Part shown: one piece after another, positions 11,401-18,934 of the stretch | Layout: each line of letters starts with the position of its first letter | How positions within the stretch are numbered: the first letter of the stretch is position 1 | Assembly: GCF_004361855.1 (NCBI RefSeq) | Contig: NZ_SNWQ01000012.1 | Coordinates: forward strand, 221,804-285,803 | Reading direction: 5' to 3' | Length of the DNA: 64,000 nt | From: Kribbella caucasensis | GTDB lineage: Bacteria; Actinomycetota; Actinomycetes; Propionibacteriales; Kribbellaceae | Position numbers and translations under genes: made by a program | The notes under the pieces: model-generated | What the model was told of the DNA's origin: nothing | Seen by the model: the letters and a program-made list of their open reading frames with translations, nothing else | Databases searched by the model: none

Positions 11401-12104
11401 GGCTCGCCACCATCGCACAGCACGCCGACCTCGGCGCCGGTATGCAGGTCGCGATGAAGGACCTGGAGATCCGCGGCGCGGGCAACCTGCTCGGCGGTGA
11501 ACAGTCCGGCCACATCGCCGATGTCGGGTTCGACCTGTACGTCCGGCTCGTCGGCGAAGCCGTCGCGGAGTACCGGGGTGACACCCAGGCGGAGGAGCCG
11601 GAGGTCAAGATCGAACTGCCGATCGACGCGCACCTGCCGCACGACTACATCCCGTCGCAGCGGCTCCGGCTGGAGATGTACCAGCGGCTCGCGGCCGTGC
11701 GCGACGAGGACGGCGACCGGGGCGGTGGGGCGGGGAAGGTATCAAACATTGCCGAGTTGGTCGAGGAACTGCACGACCGGTACGGCGACATCCCGCAGCC
11801 GGTGCTGAACCTGATCGAGGTCGCGAAGTTCCGCAACCACGCTCGCCAAGCCGGGCTGAGTGACGTCACTCTGCAGGGCAACCTGATCCGGTTCGGGCCG
11901 GTTATGCTGCCGGATTCGAAGGTGCTGCGGCTGAACAGGCTGTACCCGAAGAGTCTGGTCAAACCGCAACTGCGTACGATCCTGGTGCCGAGACCTGCCA
12001 CCCGGCCGGTCGCCGGTCAGCCGCTCCGCGACACCGAGCTGCTGGAGTGGTGCACCAGACTGATCGACGATGTGATCGCCGAGCCCGTGGGGGCGCCGGC
12101 CTGA
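8445..12104 (+). CDS. mfd: Transcription-repair coupling factor Mfd
   Basis: 1219 residues. A UvrB-like N-terminal module (to about residue 400) precedes the RNA-polymerase interaction domain (about 530-600). The RecG-like translocase carries Walker A GDVGYGKTEIA near residue 685, the DEEQ box near residue 785 and TATPIPRTL, followed by the helicase C domain with QLRGRVGRG and the TRCF C-terminal domain. It removes stalled RNA polymerase and recruits UvrA. The GTG at 8445 is 13 bp after pth. The 5' junction has a short duplication of ACAACTCGTGA, and the second copy supplies the start. Confidence 0.97.
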   Translation: MKLAGLVDTLLTDPVVAEAVRDARGEDVTTLDLSAPGPIRPVLLAALAAARNGADRPVLAVTATFREAEELTEALQCLVEPGTVAYYPAWETLPHERLSPRSDTVGRRLAVLRRLVHPDPSDETTGPIKILVAPVRSVLQPQVAGLADLKPVQLHVGDTMELDDVVERLSGAAYHRVDLVERRGEFAVRGGIIDVFPPTEEHPLRVDFFGDEVEEVRYFAVADQRSLEIAQHGLWAPPCRELLLTDEVRSRAGVLAKEHPELAELFEKLAEGHAVEGMESLAPVLVDDMELLVDLMPAGTHVVVSDPERVRARAHDLVATSQEFLEASWAAAAGGGQAPIDLGAAAYISLADVRTHALDQGLAWWSFSPFAAAPTDAPELRDSMGERVSFEIDTDAGAVRSRAVAAHEVNPYRGETAAAVEDVRGWLRDGWRVVCVTEGHGPAQRLAEVFAEAELPARAVDAIEAIPEPGVVLISQGALEQGFIADGIKFAVLTENDLVGQRTMAERRSQQRMPSRRKKTIDPLELGPGDYVVHEQHGVGRYVEMMQRTVGTGAQKTTREYVVIEFAPSKRGQPGDRLYVPTDQLDQVTRYVGGEQPTLDKMGGGDWAKRKGRARKAVRQIAGELIKLYAARQATKGHAFAKDTPWQSELEDAFPFVETPDQLATIDDVKRDMERVTPMDRIVCGDVGYGKTEIAVRAAFKAVQDGKQAAVLVPTTLLVQQHYATFAERYAAFPVNVAPLSRFQTDKEAKSALDGLADGSVDVVIGTHRLLSGEVQFKDLGLVIVDEEQRFGVEHKEQLKRLRTAVDVLTMSATPIPRTLEMSITGIREMSTIATPPEERHPVLTFVGAYDEGQVTAAIRRELLREGQVFFVHNRVNTIEKAAARIRQLVPEARVSVAHGQMPEHHLEQVIQGFWEKQSDVIVCTTIVESGIDISNANTLIVERSDLLGLSQLHQLRGRVGRGRERAYAYFFFPPEKPLTETAHDRLATIAQHADLGAGMQVAMKDLEIRGAGNLLGGEQSGHIADVGFDLYVRLVGEAVAEYRGDTQAEEPEVKIELPIDAHLPHDYIPSQRLRLEMYQRLAAVRDEDGDRGGGAGKVSNIAELVEELHDRYGDIPQPVLNLIEVAKFRNHARQAGLSDVTLQGNLIRFGPVMLPDSKVLRLNRLYPKSLVKPQLRTILVPRPATRPVAGQPLRDTELLEWCTRLIDDVIAEPVGAPA

Positions 12105-12129
12105 TGAGTTCCAGCTGGAGGAGAGTCCG

Positions 12130-12753
12130 TTGAGCAGAACCCTCGCCAAGGTGACCGGCGTGGCGCTGGCTTCGGTGCTGGTGCTGGGCGGTTGTGCCGC
12201 GGGCACCCACCCGGGTGCGGCGGCCGTGGTGGGCAAGACGGAGATCACCGTGAGCGATGTCGACGAGACCACCCGGTCCGTCAGCACCGCGCTCGGCCAG
12301 CCGTTCAGCACCAACGTGACGCTGCGCGAACTGGTGAACAGCGCCCTGGTCCAGCAGATCGCCGACCAGCGCTCGATCACCGTCACCGAGGCGGAGATCG
12401 CGCCCGCGATGAAGGCCGTGGTCGGCGACCAGACGACGTACGAGCGGTTCACCAAGGACCCGGTCGCGAACGCGTTCCTGCGCGACGTGGCGAAGGCCGC
12501 GGTCGGCACCATCAAGCTGGGCGGCGGCACTGGGATCAGCGACCCGAATGGGCAGCAGGCCCAGCGGGCCGGGCTCGTGGCGATCCGGGACGCCTCGAAG
12601 AACATCACCGTGGACATCGCCCCGCGGTTCGGGAAGTGGACCGACGGCGCCATCGACGGCAAGGTGTCCGGCTCGCTGTCGCAGGAGTCCGCCCAGGCCA
12701 AGGCGAAGCGCGAGGCCCAGGAGCAGCAGCAACAGGGCCAGCCGCAGGGCTGA
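12130..12753 (+). CDS. SurA-N-like lipoprotein (putative periplasmic chaperone)
   Basis: 207 residues with a lipoprotein signal (VLVLGGC, Cys near residue 22) and a helical SurA N-terminal-like region (VGKTEITVSDVDETTRSV...). The tail is rich in Gln, Lys and Ala. No PPIase domain is present, so it is a chaperone-like module rather than a full foldase. The TTG at 12130 has GGAGGAGAG just upstream. The position between mfd and mazG is conserved in actinomycetes. The substrate is unknown. Confidence 0.85.
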   Translation: MSRTLAKVTGVALASVLVLGGCAAGTHPGAAAVVGKTEITVSDVDETTRSVSTALGQPFSTNVTLRELVNSALVQQIADQRSITVTEAEIAPAMKAVVGDQTTYERFTKDPVANAFLRDVAKAAVGTIKLGGGTGISDPNGQQAQRAGLVAIRDASKNITVDIAPRFGKWTDGAIDGKVSGSLSQESAQAKAKREAQEQQQQGQPQG

Positions 12754-12787
12754 GGGCTCAACCGACACCGCTGACGGGACTGGGCTT

Positions 12788-13849
12788 TTGATCAAGGTCG
12801 TTCTCACCAGCCCGCGGGTCGCACCGGGGCTGCTGACCCGAGCCGGGTGGCAGGCGCTCGATCAGGCCGAGCTGATCGGCGCCGCCGCGGGTGTCGAGAG
12901 CCCGACCGTCCAGGCCGTCGTCGGTTCCGGGCTGGTGGTGACGACGATCGAGGGTGGTCCCTCGGCCGCGTGGTCCTGGCTGGTCACGGCGGCCGAGGAC
13001 GGACGCAAGGTCGCCTGGCTCGTCGGCGAGGACGGCGAACCCGTGTTGCTCCGGCTGATCGCCGACCACCTCAGCCGCGAACCACGCCCGGAGTACGAGA
13101 TCGAGATCCTGCACGGCTCGTACGACGTACCGGGCGCCCGCCTGATCGACCTGGTCCGGGTGATGGACCGCCTCCGCCGCAACTGCCCCTGGGACCAGGA
13201 GCAGACCCACCGTTCCCTGGCGCGCTACCTCCTCGAGGAAACCTACGAAACCCTCGAAGCGATCGACACCGGCGACCAAGCCCACCTCCGCGAAGAACTA
13301 GGCGACCTACTCCTCCAGGTAGCCTTCCACTCCCGAATCGCCGAGGAAGCCATTGCCGATGAACCCATCGACGGGGCCGCCGATGGGGACGGTTTCTCGA
13401 TCGACGACGTGGCCGCCGACATCGTCGAGAAACTCATCCGCCGCCACCCCCACGTCTTCGGCACCGTCGACGCGGCGGACGTGGCCACGGTCGAGGCCAA
13501 CTGGGAAACCATCAAGGCCGCCGAAAAACAACGCACGTCGGTCCTCGAAGGCATCCCCCAGAACCTCCCCGCCCTGGCCCTGGCCGACAAAGTCCTGGGT
13601 CGTGCGGCCAAGATCCTCCCCCGCGAGCCGATTCCCGGCACCACCGCGACGCCCCCCGAGTCCGAGATCGACACCGACCTGGCGTCCCCCTCCGACGCCA
13701 AGCCCCGCAGCGAGCACGAAATCGGCGAACGCCTGCTGACTCTCGTCCGCGAGGCCCGCGACTCCGGCGTCGACCCCGAACAAGCCCTCCGCGACGCCAC
13801 CCGCCGCCTAGCCACCCAAATCCGCACCGCCGAGTCCAACGGCACCTAA
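12788..13849 (+). CDS. mazG: MazG nucleoside triphosphate pyrophosphohydrolase
   Basis: About 353 residues. An N-terminal region of about 120 residues resembles the degenerate methylase-like extension of actinobacterial MazG. The MazG core follows: VMDRLRRNCPWDQEQTHRSL, the metal-binding EE..E helix in YLLEETYETLEAID, then EELGDLLLQVAFHSRI. It hydrolyses noncanonical or excess NTPs to NMP and PPi. The start is uncertain: TTG at 12788 fits the gap after the lipoprotein gene but lacks a strong ribosome binding site. The reading frame extends upstream in the shadow of that gene. Confidence 0.9.
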   Translation: MIKVVLTSPRVAPGLLTRAGWQALDQAELIGAAAGVESPTVQAVVGSGLVVTTIEGGPSAAWSWLVTAAEDGRKVAWLVGEDGEPVLLRLIADHLSREPRPEYEIEILHGSYDVPGARLIDLVRVMDRLRRNCPWDQEQTHRSLARYLLEETYETLEAIDTGDQAHLREELGDLLLQVAFHSRIAEEAIADEPIDGAADGDGFSIDDVAADIVEKLIRRHPHVFGTVDAADVATVEANWETIKAAEKQRTSVLEGIPQNLPALALADKVLGRAAKILPREPIPGTTATPPESEIDTDLASPSDAKPRSEHEIGERLLTLVREARDSGVDPEQALRDATRRLATQIRTAESNGT

Positions 13850-13852
13850 CCG

Positions 13853-14296
13853 TCAGACCTGGTCGGCTGCCACGACGGAGATGCCTTGATGGTCTCCGAT
13901 CAGAGCGGTGAGATCGGCCAGGTCGGAGGTTGCGATCACGACCGGTCCGGCCTCCTGCAGGGCAGTGGCCGCCAGAATCGCGTCGACTGCTTGGCCGGAT
14001 CCCAGCCTCGCCTCGCCGATGAGCTGGCCGGCGCATTCGCCGATGGCCCGGGACACCGGCTCGACAGCCACCCCACCAAGAACCCGGTAGATTCCCGCGT
14101 CGCGCGATACGCCGCGGAAGGCTTCGGCCAGGATCGCCGCCGAGGTCACCACGCGCCGCCCATCGGCGTACGCGGCTTGTAGCCGGATGTACATCGCGCG
14201 GTCTGTTGCGGCGCGTGAGAGGCCTTCGTTGTCCAGCACCAGGGTGCCCTGTGGGGCTGAACGTGGCCGCTTGCGTGGGCTCACCGGCCGGGCCAC
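13853..14296 (-). CDS. PIN-domain ribonuclease toxin (VapC-like)
   Basis: 147 residues. LVLDNEG near residue 20 carries the first acidic residue, AILAEAFRG the second conserved Glu, and AVDAILAATA plus ATSDLADL the remaining acidic positions of a PIN nuclease. Its start overlaps the 3' end of the ribbon-helix-helix gene by 16 bp, the usual antitoxin-then-toxin order. The N-terminal MARPVSPRKRPRSAP is basic and may be overextended; a later start is possible. Such toxins cleave tRNA or rRNA when the antitoxin is lost. It lies convergent to mazG with a 3-bp gap. Confidence 0.85.
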   Translation of the reverse strand: MARPVSPRKRPRSAPQGTLVLDNEGLSRAATDRAMYIRLQAAYADGRRVVTSAAILAEAFRGVSRDAGIYRVLGGVAVEPVSRAIGECAGQLIGEARLGSGQAVDAILAATALQEAGPVVIATSDLADLTALIGDHQGISVVAADQV

Positions 14297-14514
14297 TCCG
14301 CACGAGCTCTCGCGAGCTCTTCTTCTGTGACGGGGCCATGGACATCCGCCAACTCGGTCAGCAGGTCTCCGAGCCGGTCGTGTTCCAGCTGTCTGATCAG
14401 CGCATCCGTGACGTAGGCCGAGACATTCCCGCGACCTGCCCGCGATCGCAGTTCGGCGGCCACCTCCGATGGGACGGTGACGCTCAGCTTGTCCGTATGC
14501 GCCGACTCACTCAT
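14281..14514 (-). CDS. Ribbon-helix-helix antitoxin (VapB-like)
   Basis: 77 residues. LSVTVPSEVAAELRSRAG is a typical RHH strand-helix segment, followed by a helix (VSAYVTDALIRQLEHDRL) and an acidic C-terminus that would wrap the PIN toxin. It lies directly upstream of the toxin with a 16-bp overlap, and its own start overlaps the preceding HAD-like gene by 8 bp. Autoregulation is expected from the family but no operator was identified. Confidence 0.82.
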   Translation of the reverse strand: MSESAHTDKLSVTVPSEVAAELRSRAGRGNVSAYVTDALIRQLEHDRLGDLLTELADVHGPVTEEELARARAEWPGR

Positions 14515-15046
14515 GGACCAATCCTACCTCTGGTGGGATCGCGACGGCGACCCCGATCGTGCCACGAGTCGCCCGCACCAACCGTTCGACACTCGCCCAA
14601 TCCGCAGCCGCGACAACCCCGTCCGGGACCCGCGCGGACGACTGCGGTCCGAACAGATACCGATGCCGTACGACGCCCGCAAGCGCGTCGTGGACATCGG
14701 GTTTGTCGTCCACGAAATGCGTGATCCCCAGCTCCGCACAGTGGATCGCCTTGTCCGGCCGCCGCAAGGAGAACCGCACATTCCCCTCGGGTATCCCGGT
14801 CGACGCGAAGAACCGGTGATGCCGCAACCAGTCCAGCGACCGCTGCTGCACCCGCGGCCCACATTTGGACACCAGCCAGGCCTGCCCGTCGAACAGTTCG
14901 ACCAACCGCGTGATGGTCTCGAAGGCACCCGACACCGCGGGCGTGCGGAGCATCGCGGCCGTGTCGCCCTGGAAGAACGACGTGTCCCCACCCCCGGCGG
15001 ATCCGTCGATGATCACTCGTCCGATGTCGATTCCCAGTCTGTCCAT
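14507..15046 (-). CDS. HAD-like hydrolase family protein
   Basis: 179 residues from the ATG at 15046 (MDRLGIDIGRVIIDG). The N-terminal DIGRVI resembles the HAD motif D-x-[G/D]-x-[V/T]. A later segment VSKCGPRVQQRSLDWL matches the motif II/III region, and GITHFVDDKPDVHDAL contains the final acidic motif. The first motif has G where the second Asp would be, so catalysis is uncertain. The substrate is unknown. It lies in the toxin-antitoxin transcription unit and is divergent from the LysR gene. Confidence 0.7.
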   Translation of the reverse strand: MDRLGIDIGRVIIDGSAGGGDTSFFQGDTAAMLRTPAVSGAFETITRLVELFDGQAWLVSKCGPRVQQRSLDWLRHHRFFASTGIPEGNVRFSLRRPDKAIHCAELGITHFVDDKPDVHDALAGVVRHRYLFGPQSSARVPDGVVAAADWASVERLVRATRGTIGVAVAIPPEVGLVHE

Positions 15047-15079
15047 GGTCCCAGCCTGCGATAGGAAACTCATCAGCAG

Positions 15080-15108
15080 AACTATCGACAAAGAGACTAG
15101 CTATAGTT
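15080..15108. promoter_or_regulatory. Inverted repeat in HAD/LysR divergent promoter
   Basis: AACTAT at 15080-15085 and ATAGTT at 15103-15108 form a 6-bp inverted repeat with an 18-bp spacer, ending 7 bp before the LysR ATG. The AT-rich segment stands out in this GC-rich region. It could be the autoregulatory LysR site and/or the promoter. Confidence 0.4.
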
Positions 15109-15115
15109 TCAGTCA

Positions 15116-15967
15116 ATGGATCGATTGGTGGCGGAGGATCTCGAGGCGTTCGCGGTGTTCGCCGCGCATCGCAACTTCACCCATGCCGCCGGGGAACTGC
15201 ACGTCAGCCAGCCCGCCCTGCACACGAGGATCCGCAAGCTCGAGCAGCGACTGGGCAAGGCCCTCTACACCAGGCACGGCAGGCAATTGCGGCTCACCGA
15301 GACCGGCGAGCAGCTGGCCGCGTTCGCCAACGACACCAGGCGTCGCGCCGAGGCGTTCCTCACCACACTCGACCTCGCGCCCCGTCGTCCACTCGTCCTG
15401 GCGGCCGGCTCGGGTGCGTACCTCTACCTCCTCGGCGACGCGATCCGCCGGTACGTCGGCAAAGGCCACCAGCTTCGCCTGATCACCACGGACGCGGCGG
15501 CGACCGTGGCCGCGATACGGGACGGCTCGGCCGACGTAGGGGTGACGGCGCTCGGGATCCCGCCGGACGATCTGGAGTGCGAGTTGCTGGCGCAGTACCC
15601 GCAGGTGCTCGTGGTCCGGCCGAGTCACCGCCTCGCCGGGCGGCGCAGTGTCCGGCTCAAGGATCTCGACGGGGAGGCGCTGGTCGTTCCGCCGAAGACG
15701 AGACCGCATCGGCGTGCACTCGAACGCGCTCTGCTCGATCAGGGCGTGCGCTGGTCCGTCGCGGTCGAGGCCGAGGGCTGGGATCTGCTGGTGCAGTTCG
15801 TCCGGCTCGGGATCGGGCCGGCCGTCGTCAACGGATCCGTGCGCACGACGTCCGCAGTACGAACAGTTCCGGTGAAGGATCTGCCGCCGGTGCGTTACTA
15901 CCTGATCACTCGGAGAGACCGGCCGGACGATCAACCGCTGGATGCGTTGAAGAGAATGTTGCTGTGA
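15116..15967 (+). CDS. LysR-family transcriptional regulator
   Basis: 283 residues. An N-terminal winged HTH (LEAFAVFAAHRNFTHAAGEL, SQPALHTRIRKLEQRLGKALY) is followed by a PBP-like effector domain (about 90-280). The ATG at 15116 lies just after an AT-rich region. It is divergent from the HAD-like gene, its likely target, and overlaps kptA by four bases (GTGA). The effector is unknown. Confidence 0.92.
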   Translation: MDRLVAEDLEAFAVFAAHRNFTHAAGELHVSQPALHTRIRKLEQRLGKALYTRHGRQLRLTETGEQLAAFANDTRRRAEAFLTTLDLAPRRPLVLAAGSGAYLYLLGDAIRRYVGKGHQLRLITTDAAATVAAIRDGSADVGVTALGIPPDDLECELLAQYPQVLVVRPSHRLAGRRSVRLKDLDGEALVVPPKTRPHRRALERALLDQGVRWSVAVEAEGWDLLVQFVRLGIGPAVVNGSVRTTSAVRTVPVKDLPPVRYYLITRRDRPDDQPLDALKRMLL

Positions 15968-16518
15968 AGGACGTCGTACGGGACAGCAAACGCCTGTCCT
16001 GGTTGCTCCGCCACGGCGCCGGCGACCAGGGGCTGGCGATGACCGCAGACGGTTGGGCGGCGATCGACGACGTCTGCGCGCTGCTCGAACTCGACCGTCC
16101 GGCGCTGGATCGCGCGGTTCAGCACAACGACAAGAACCGGCTGCAAGTCGACGGACAGCGGATCCGTGCGTGCCAAGGGCATTCGCTGCAAGGGATGCCG
16201 GTCACGCGTGAAGCTTTGGAGAACAGTTGGCGTCGGGTGAGACCGGCCGGTCCGCTCTGGCACGGAACGACGCAAGCGGCGTACGAAGGAATCAAGGCGC
16301 ACGGGTTGCTGCCGGGCCGTCGTACCCATGTCCATCTGGCGCCGAGCAAGGACAGCAAGGTGGGCAAGCGATCCGCGGTGGAGGTCCTGCTGCGGATCGA
16401 TCCCGGCGAGTTGGACGTGTTCGAGGCGCCCAACGGAGTGTTGCTGACCCGGCAGGTGCCGGCTGATGCGATCGTGTGGGGTGACGCGGTCCACCGGGTC
16501 GGCTGGTCTGGCCGTTAG
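15964..16518 (+). CDS. kptA: RNA 2'-phosphotransferase (Tpt1/KptA)
   Basis: 184 residues, the normal size. An N-terminal winged-helix part has RLSWLLRHGA (Arg-His of the active site) and GWAAIDDV. The C-terminal ADP-ribosyltransferase-like part has WHGTTQAAYEGI, HVHLAPSK and the closing VWGDAV. The family transfers an internal RNA 2'-phosphate to NAD+. Bacteria lack the eukaryotic tRNA splicing pathway, so the physiological substrate (perhaps RNA-repair damage) is unclear. The GTG at 15964 overlaps the LysR stop. Confidence 0.93.
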   Translation: MKDVVRDSKRLSWLLRHGAGDQGLAMTADGWAAIDDVCALLELDRPALDRAVQHNDKNRLQVDGQRIRACQGHSLQGMPVTREALENSWRRVRPAGPLWHGTTQAAYEGIKAHGLLPGRRTHVHLAPSKDSKVGKRSAVEVLLRIDPGELDVFEAPNGVLLTRQVPADAIVWGDAVHRVGWSGR

Positions 16519-16558
16519 GCTCGGCAGTGATCCGTCATCCGAGAACTTGGGAGTAGAT

Positions 16559-17839
16559 GTGGCCACCATCGAGGCCGTCGGCGCCCGCGAGATCCTTGAC
16601 TCGCGCGGGAACCCCACTGTCGAGGTCGAGGTTCTCCTCGACGACGACACCGTCGCCCGGGCCGCAGTGCCGTCGGGCGCTTCCACCGGTCAGTTCGAGG
16701 CCGTCGAGCTCCGCGACGGCGACAAGTCCCGCTACGGCGGCAAGGGCGTGCAGAAGGCCGTCGAGGCGATCCTCGAGGACATCGACAAGGAGATCGTCGG
16801 CTACGACGTGCACGAGCAGCGGCTGATCGACCAGGCCCTGCTCGACCTGGACGGCACCCCGAACAAGGCCAAGCTGGGCGCGAACGCCATCCTCGGCGTC
16901 AGCCTCGCCGTCGCCAAGGCGGCCGCCGACAGCGCCGGCCTGCCGTTGTTCCGGTACGTCGGTGGCCCGAACGCGCACGTGCTCCCGGTGCCGATGATGA
17001 ACATCCTCAACGGCGGCGCGCATGCGGACAGCAACGTCGACGTGCAGGAGTTCATGATCGCCCCGATCGGCGCGGCGACGTACTCCGAGGCAGTGATGCA
17101 GGGCGCCGGTGTCTACCACGCGCTGAAGGCGGTGCTGAAGGAGCGCGGCCTGTCCACCGGTCTCGGTGACGAGGGCGGTTTCGCGCCGAACCTGGCGACC
17201 AACCGCGAGGCGCTGGACCTGATCCTGGTCGCGATCGAGAAGGCCGGCCTGCAGGCGGGCAAGGACATCGCGCTGGCCATGGACGTGGCCGCGAGCGAGT
17301 TCCACACCGACGGTGTGTACGCCTTCGAGGGCGGCAAGAAGTCGGCCGACGAGATGATCGCGTACTACGCGGACCTGGTGTCGGCGTACCCGATCGTCTC
17401 GATCGAGGACCCGCTGAACGAGGAGGACTGGGACGGCTGGAAGAACCTCAGCGCCCAGCTGGGTGACAAGATCCAGATCGTCGGCGACGACCTCTTCGTC
17501 ACCAACGTGGAGCGGCTGCAGCGCGGGATCACCGAGAAGGCGGCGAACTCGCTGCTGGTCAAGGTGAACCAGATCGGTTCGCTGAGCGAGACCCTGGACG
17601 CGGTCGACCTGGCCCACCGCAACGGTTTCACCTGCATGATGTCGCACCGGTCCGGCGAGACCGAGGACACCACGATCGCCGACCTGGCCGTCGCGACGAA
17701 CTGCGGCCAGATCAAGTCCGGCGCCCCGGCCCGGTCCGACCGGACCGCGAAGTACAACCAGTTGCTCCGGATCGAGGAGGAGCTCGACGAGGCAGCCCGG
17801 TACGCCGGTCGCTCGGCCTTCCCGCGGTTCAAGGGCTGA
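16559..17839 (+). CDS. eno: Enolase
   Basis: 426 residues. It converts 2-phosphoglycerate to phosphoenolpyruvate. Key motifs are AREILDSRGNPTVEVEV, GASTGQFEAVELRDGD, GDEGGFAPN, SIEDPLNEEDWDGW, GDDLFVTN, LVKVNQIGSLSET and SHRSGETEDTTIADLAV, with intact Mg2+ and catalytic residues. The GTG at 16559 has GGGAG five bases upstream. It leads a run of ftsB, DUF501 and ppx genes with 4-bp spacing or overlaps, probably co-transcribed. Confidence 0.98.
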   Translation: MATIEAVGAREILDSRGNPTVEVEVLLDDDTVARAAVPSGASTGQFEAVELRDGDKSRYGGKGVQKAVEAILEDIDKEIVGYDVHEQRLIDQALLDLDGTPNKAKLGANAILGVSLAVAKAAADSAGLPLFRYVGGPNAHVLPVPMMNILNGGAHADSNVDVQEFMIAPIGAATYSEAVMQGAGVYHALKAVLKERGLSTGLGDEGGFAPNLATNREALDLILVAIEKAGLQAGKDIALAMDVAASEFHTDGVYAFEGGKKSADEMIAYYADLVSAYPIVSIEDPLNEEDWDGWKNLSAQLGDKIQIVGDDLFVTNVERLQRGITEKAANSLLVKVNQIGSLSETLDAVDLAHRNGFTCMMSHRSGETEDTTIADLAVATNCGQIKSGAPARSDRTAKYNQLLRIEEELDEAARYAGRSAFPRFKG

Positions 17840-17843
17840 CCGG

Positions 17844-18455
17844 ATGCCGTCCCGCCGGGATACCGGTGCACGTCCCGGCTCGCGTCCGTCGAGCCGGACC
17901 CAGTCGCGTCCACCGGCGCGGCGGGACGGCAACCAGCCCAAGCGACGGACCGCTGGTCCGCAGCAGCCTCGGCCGCCGCGGACCAGGGGTTCGCGCAACC
18001 TCACCGGCCGGGCCGCCGTGGTCCTGCTGGTGCTCGGCGCGTTGATCGTGTCGTATGCGCAGAGCCTGCGGGTCTGGTTCGACCAGCACCAGCAGATCAG
18101 CGCGCTGCAGCAGGAGATCCGGGACCGGGAGAAGCGGGTCGAGCAGCTGAACGACGAGATCACCCGCTGGGACGACGACGCGTACGTGCGCGCGCAGGCG
18201 CGGCAGCGGCTCGGCTGGGTGATGCCGGGCGAGGTCGGCTACCGGGTGATCGGCGCGGACGGCAAGCCGGTCGGCGCCCCGCCCGCTCCGACGGACCCGG
18301 CCGACGCCCAGGCGGACGAACAGAAGCCGACCTGGTACACCAAGCTCTGGGGCAGCGTCGAAGGCGCCGGCAAACCACCCACCCCGGTCCAGCCGACGCC
18401 CACCAAACCCACCCCGAAGCCGATACTCACCCCCTCGCCGAAGGCCAGCCGTTGA
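17844..18455 (+). CDS. FtsB/DivIC septum formation initiator protein
   Basis: 203 residues. A basic, Pro/Arg-rich cytoplasmic tail of about 50 residues is followed by one transmembrane helix (AAVVLLVLGALIVSYAQ), a coiled coil (ISALQQEIRDREKRVEQLNDEI) and WDDDAYVRAQARQRLGWVMPGE typical of DivIC/FtsB. The C-terminus is a Pro/Thr-rich extracytoplasmic tail. It acts in the FtsQBL divisome complex. It lies 4 bp after eno, the usual actinobacterial position. Confidence 0.93.
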   Translation: MPSRRDTGARPGSRPSSRTQSRPPARRDGNQPKRRTAGPQQPRPPRTRGSRNLTGRAAVVLLVLGALIVSYAQSLRVWFDQHQQISALQQEIRDREKRVEQLNDEITRWDDDAYVRAQARQRLGWVMPGEVGYRVIGADGKPVGAPPAPTDPADAQADEQKPTWYTKLWGSVEGAGKPPTPVQPTPTKPTPKPILTPSPKASR

Positions 18456-18934
18456 GCGTCAGCCCCGAAGACATCGCGGCGGTCAGTGCCCAGCTCGGCC
18501 GGACCGCCCGCGGTATCCGTTCCGTCGCGCACCGATGCAGCTGCGGCCTCCCCGACGTGGTCGAGACCGACCCGCGGCTGCCGGACGGCACCCCGTTCCC
18601 CACCACGTACTACGTGACGTGCCCGCGGCTTGCGTCGGCGATCGGGACCCTCGAAGCCGAGGGGATGATGAAGGAAATGACCGACCGCCTCGGTACGGAC
18701 GAGGAGCTCGCCAAGGCGTACCAGGCGGCGCACGAGTCCTACCTGGCCCACCGCGAGTCGATCGAGCACGTCGAGGAGATCGCCGGCATCACCGCCGGCG
18801 GCATGCCCACCCGAGTCAAGTGCCTGCACGTCCTGGCCGGCCACTCCCTCGCCGTCGGCCCCGGCGTGAACCCCCTGGGCGACGAGGCCCTCGAAGCCCT
18901 GGACGACTGGGGCCGCCGAGGTCCGTGTGTCTGA
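18452..18934 (+). CDS. DUF501 family protein
   Basis: 160 residues of the actinobacterial DUF501 family. Visible features are an N-terminal CSCGLPDVVETDPRLPDG segment, a FPTTYYVTCPRLASAIGTLE segment and a C-terminal TRVKCLHVLAGHSLA with Cys and His that suggest a metal site. The TTG at 18452 overlaps the ftsB-like stop. No function is established; its fixed place between ftsB and ppx argues for a core role. Confidence 0.88.
   Translation: MSVSPEDIAAVSAQLGRTARGIRSVAHRCSCGLPDVVETDPRLPDGTPFPTTYYVTCPRLASAIGTLEAEGMMKEMTDRLGTDEELAKAYQAAHESYLAHRESIEHVEEIAGITAGGMPTRVKCLHVLAGHSLAVGPGVNPLGDEALEALDDWGRRGPCV

Noticed and set aside
8406..11642. 1078-residue open frame on the minus strand
   Set aside because: It is the antisense shadow of mfd, whose motifs are complete on the plus strand; the minus translation is low-complexity Arg/Leu/Asp with no domain.
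16535..18163. 542-residue open frame on the minus strand over eno
   Set aside because: Antisense to enolase, a product of third-position GC bias; no recognisable motif.
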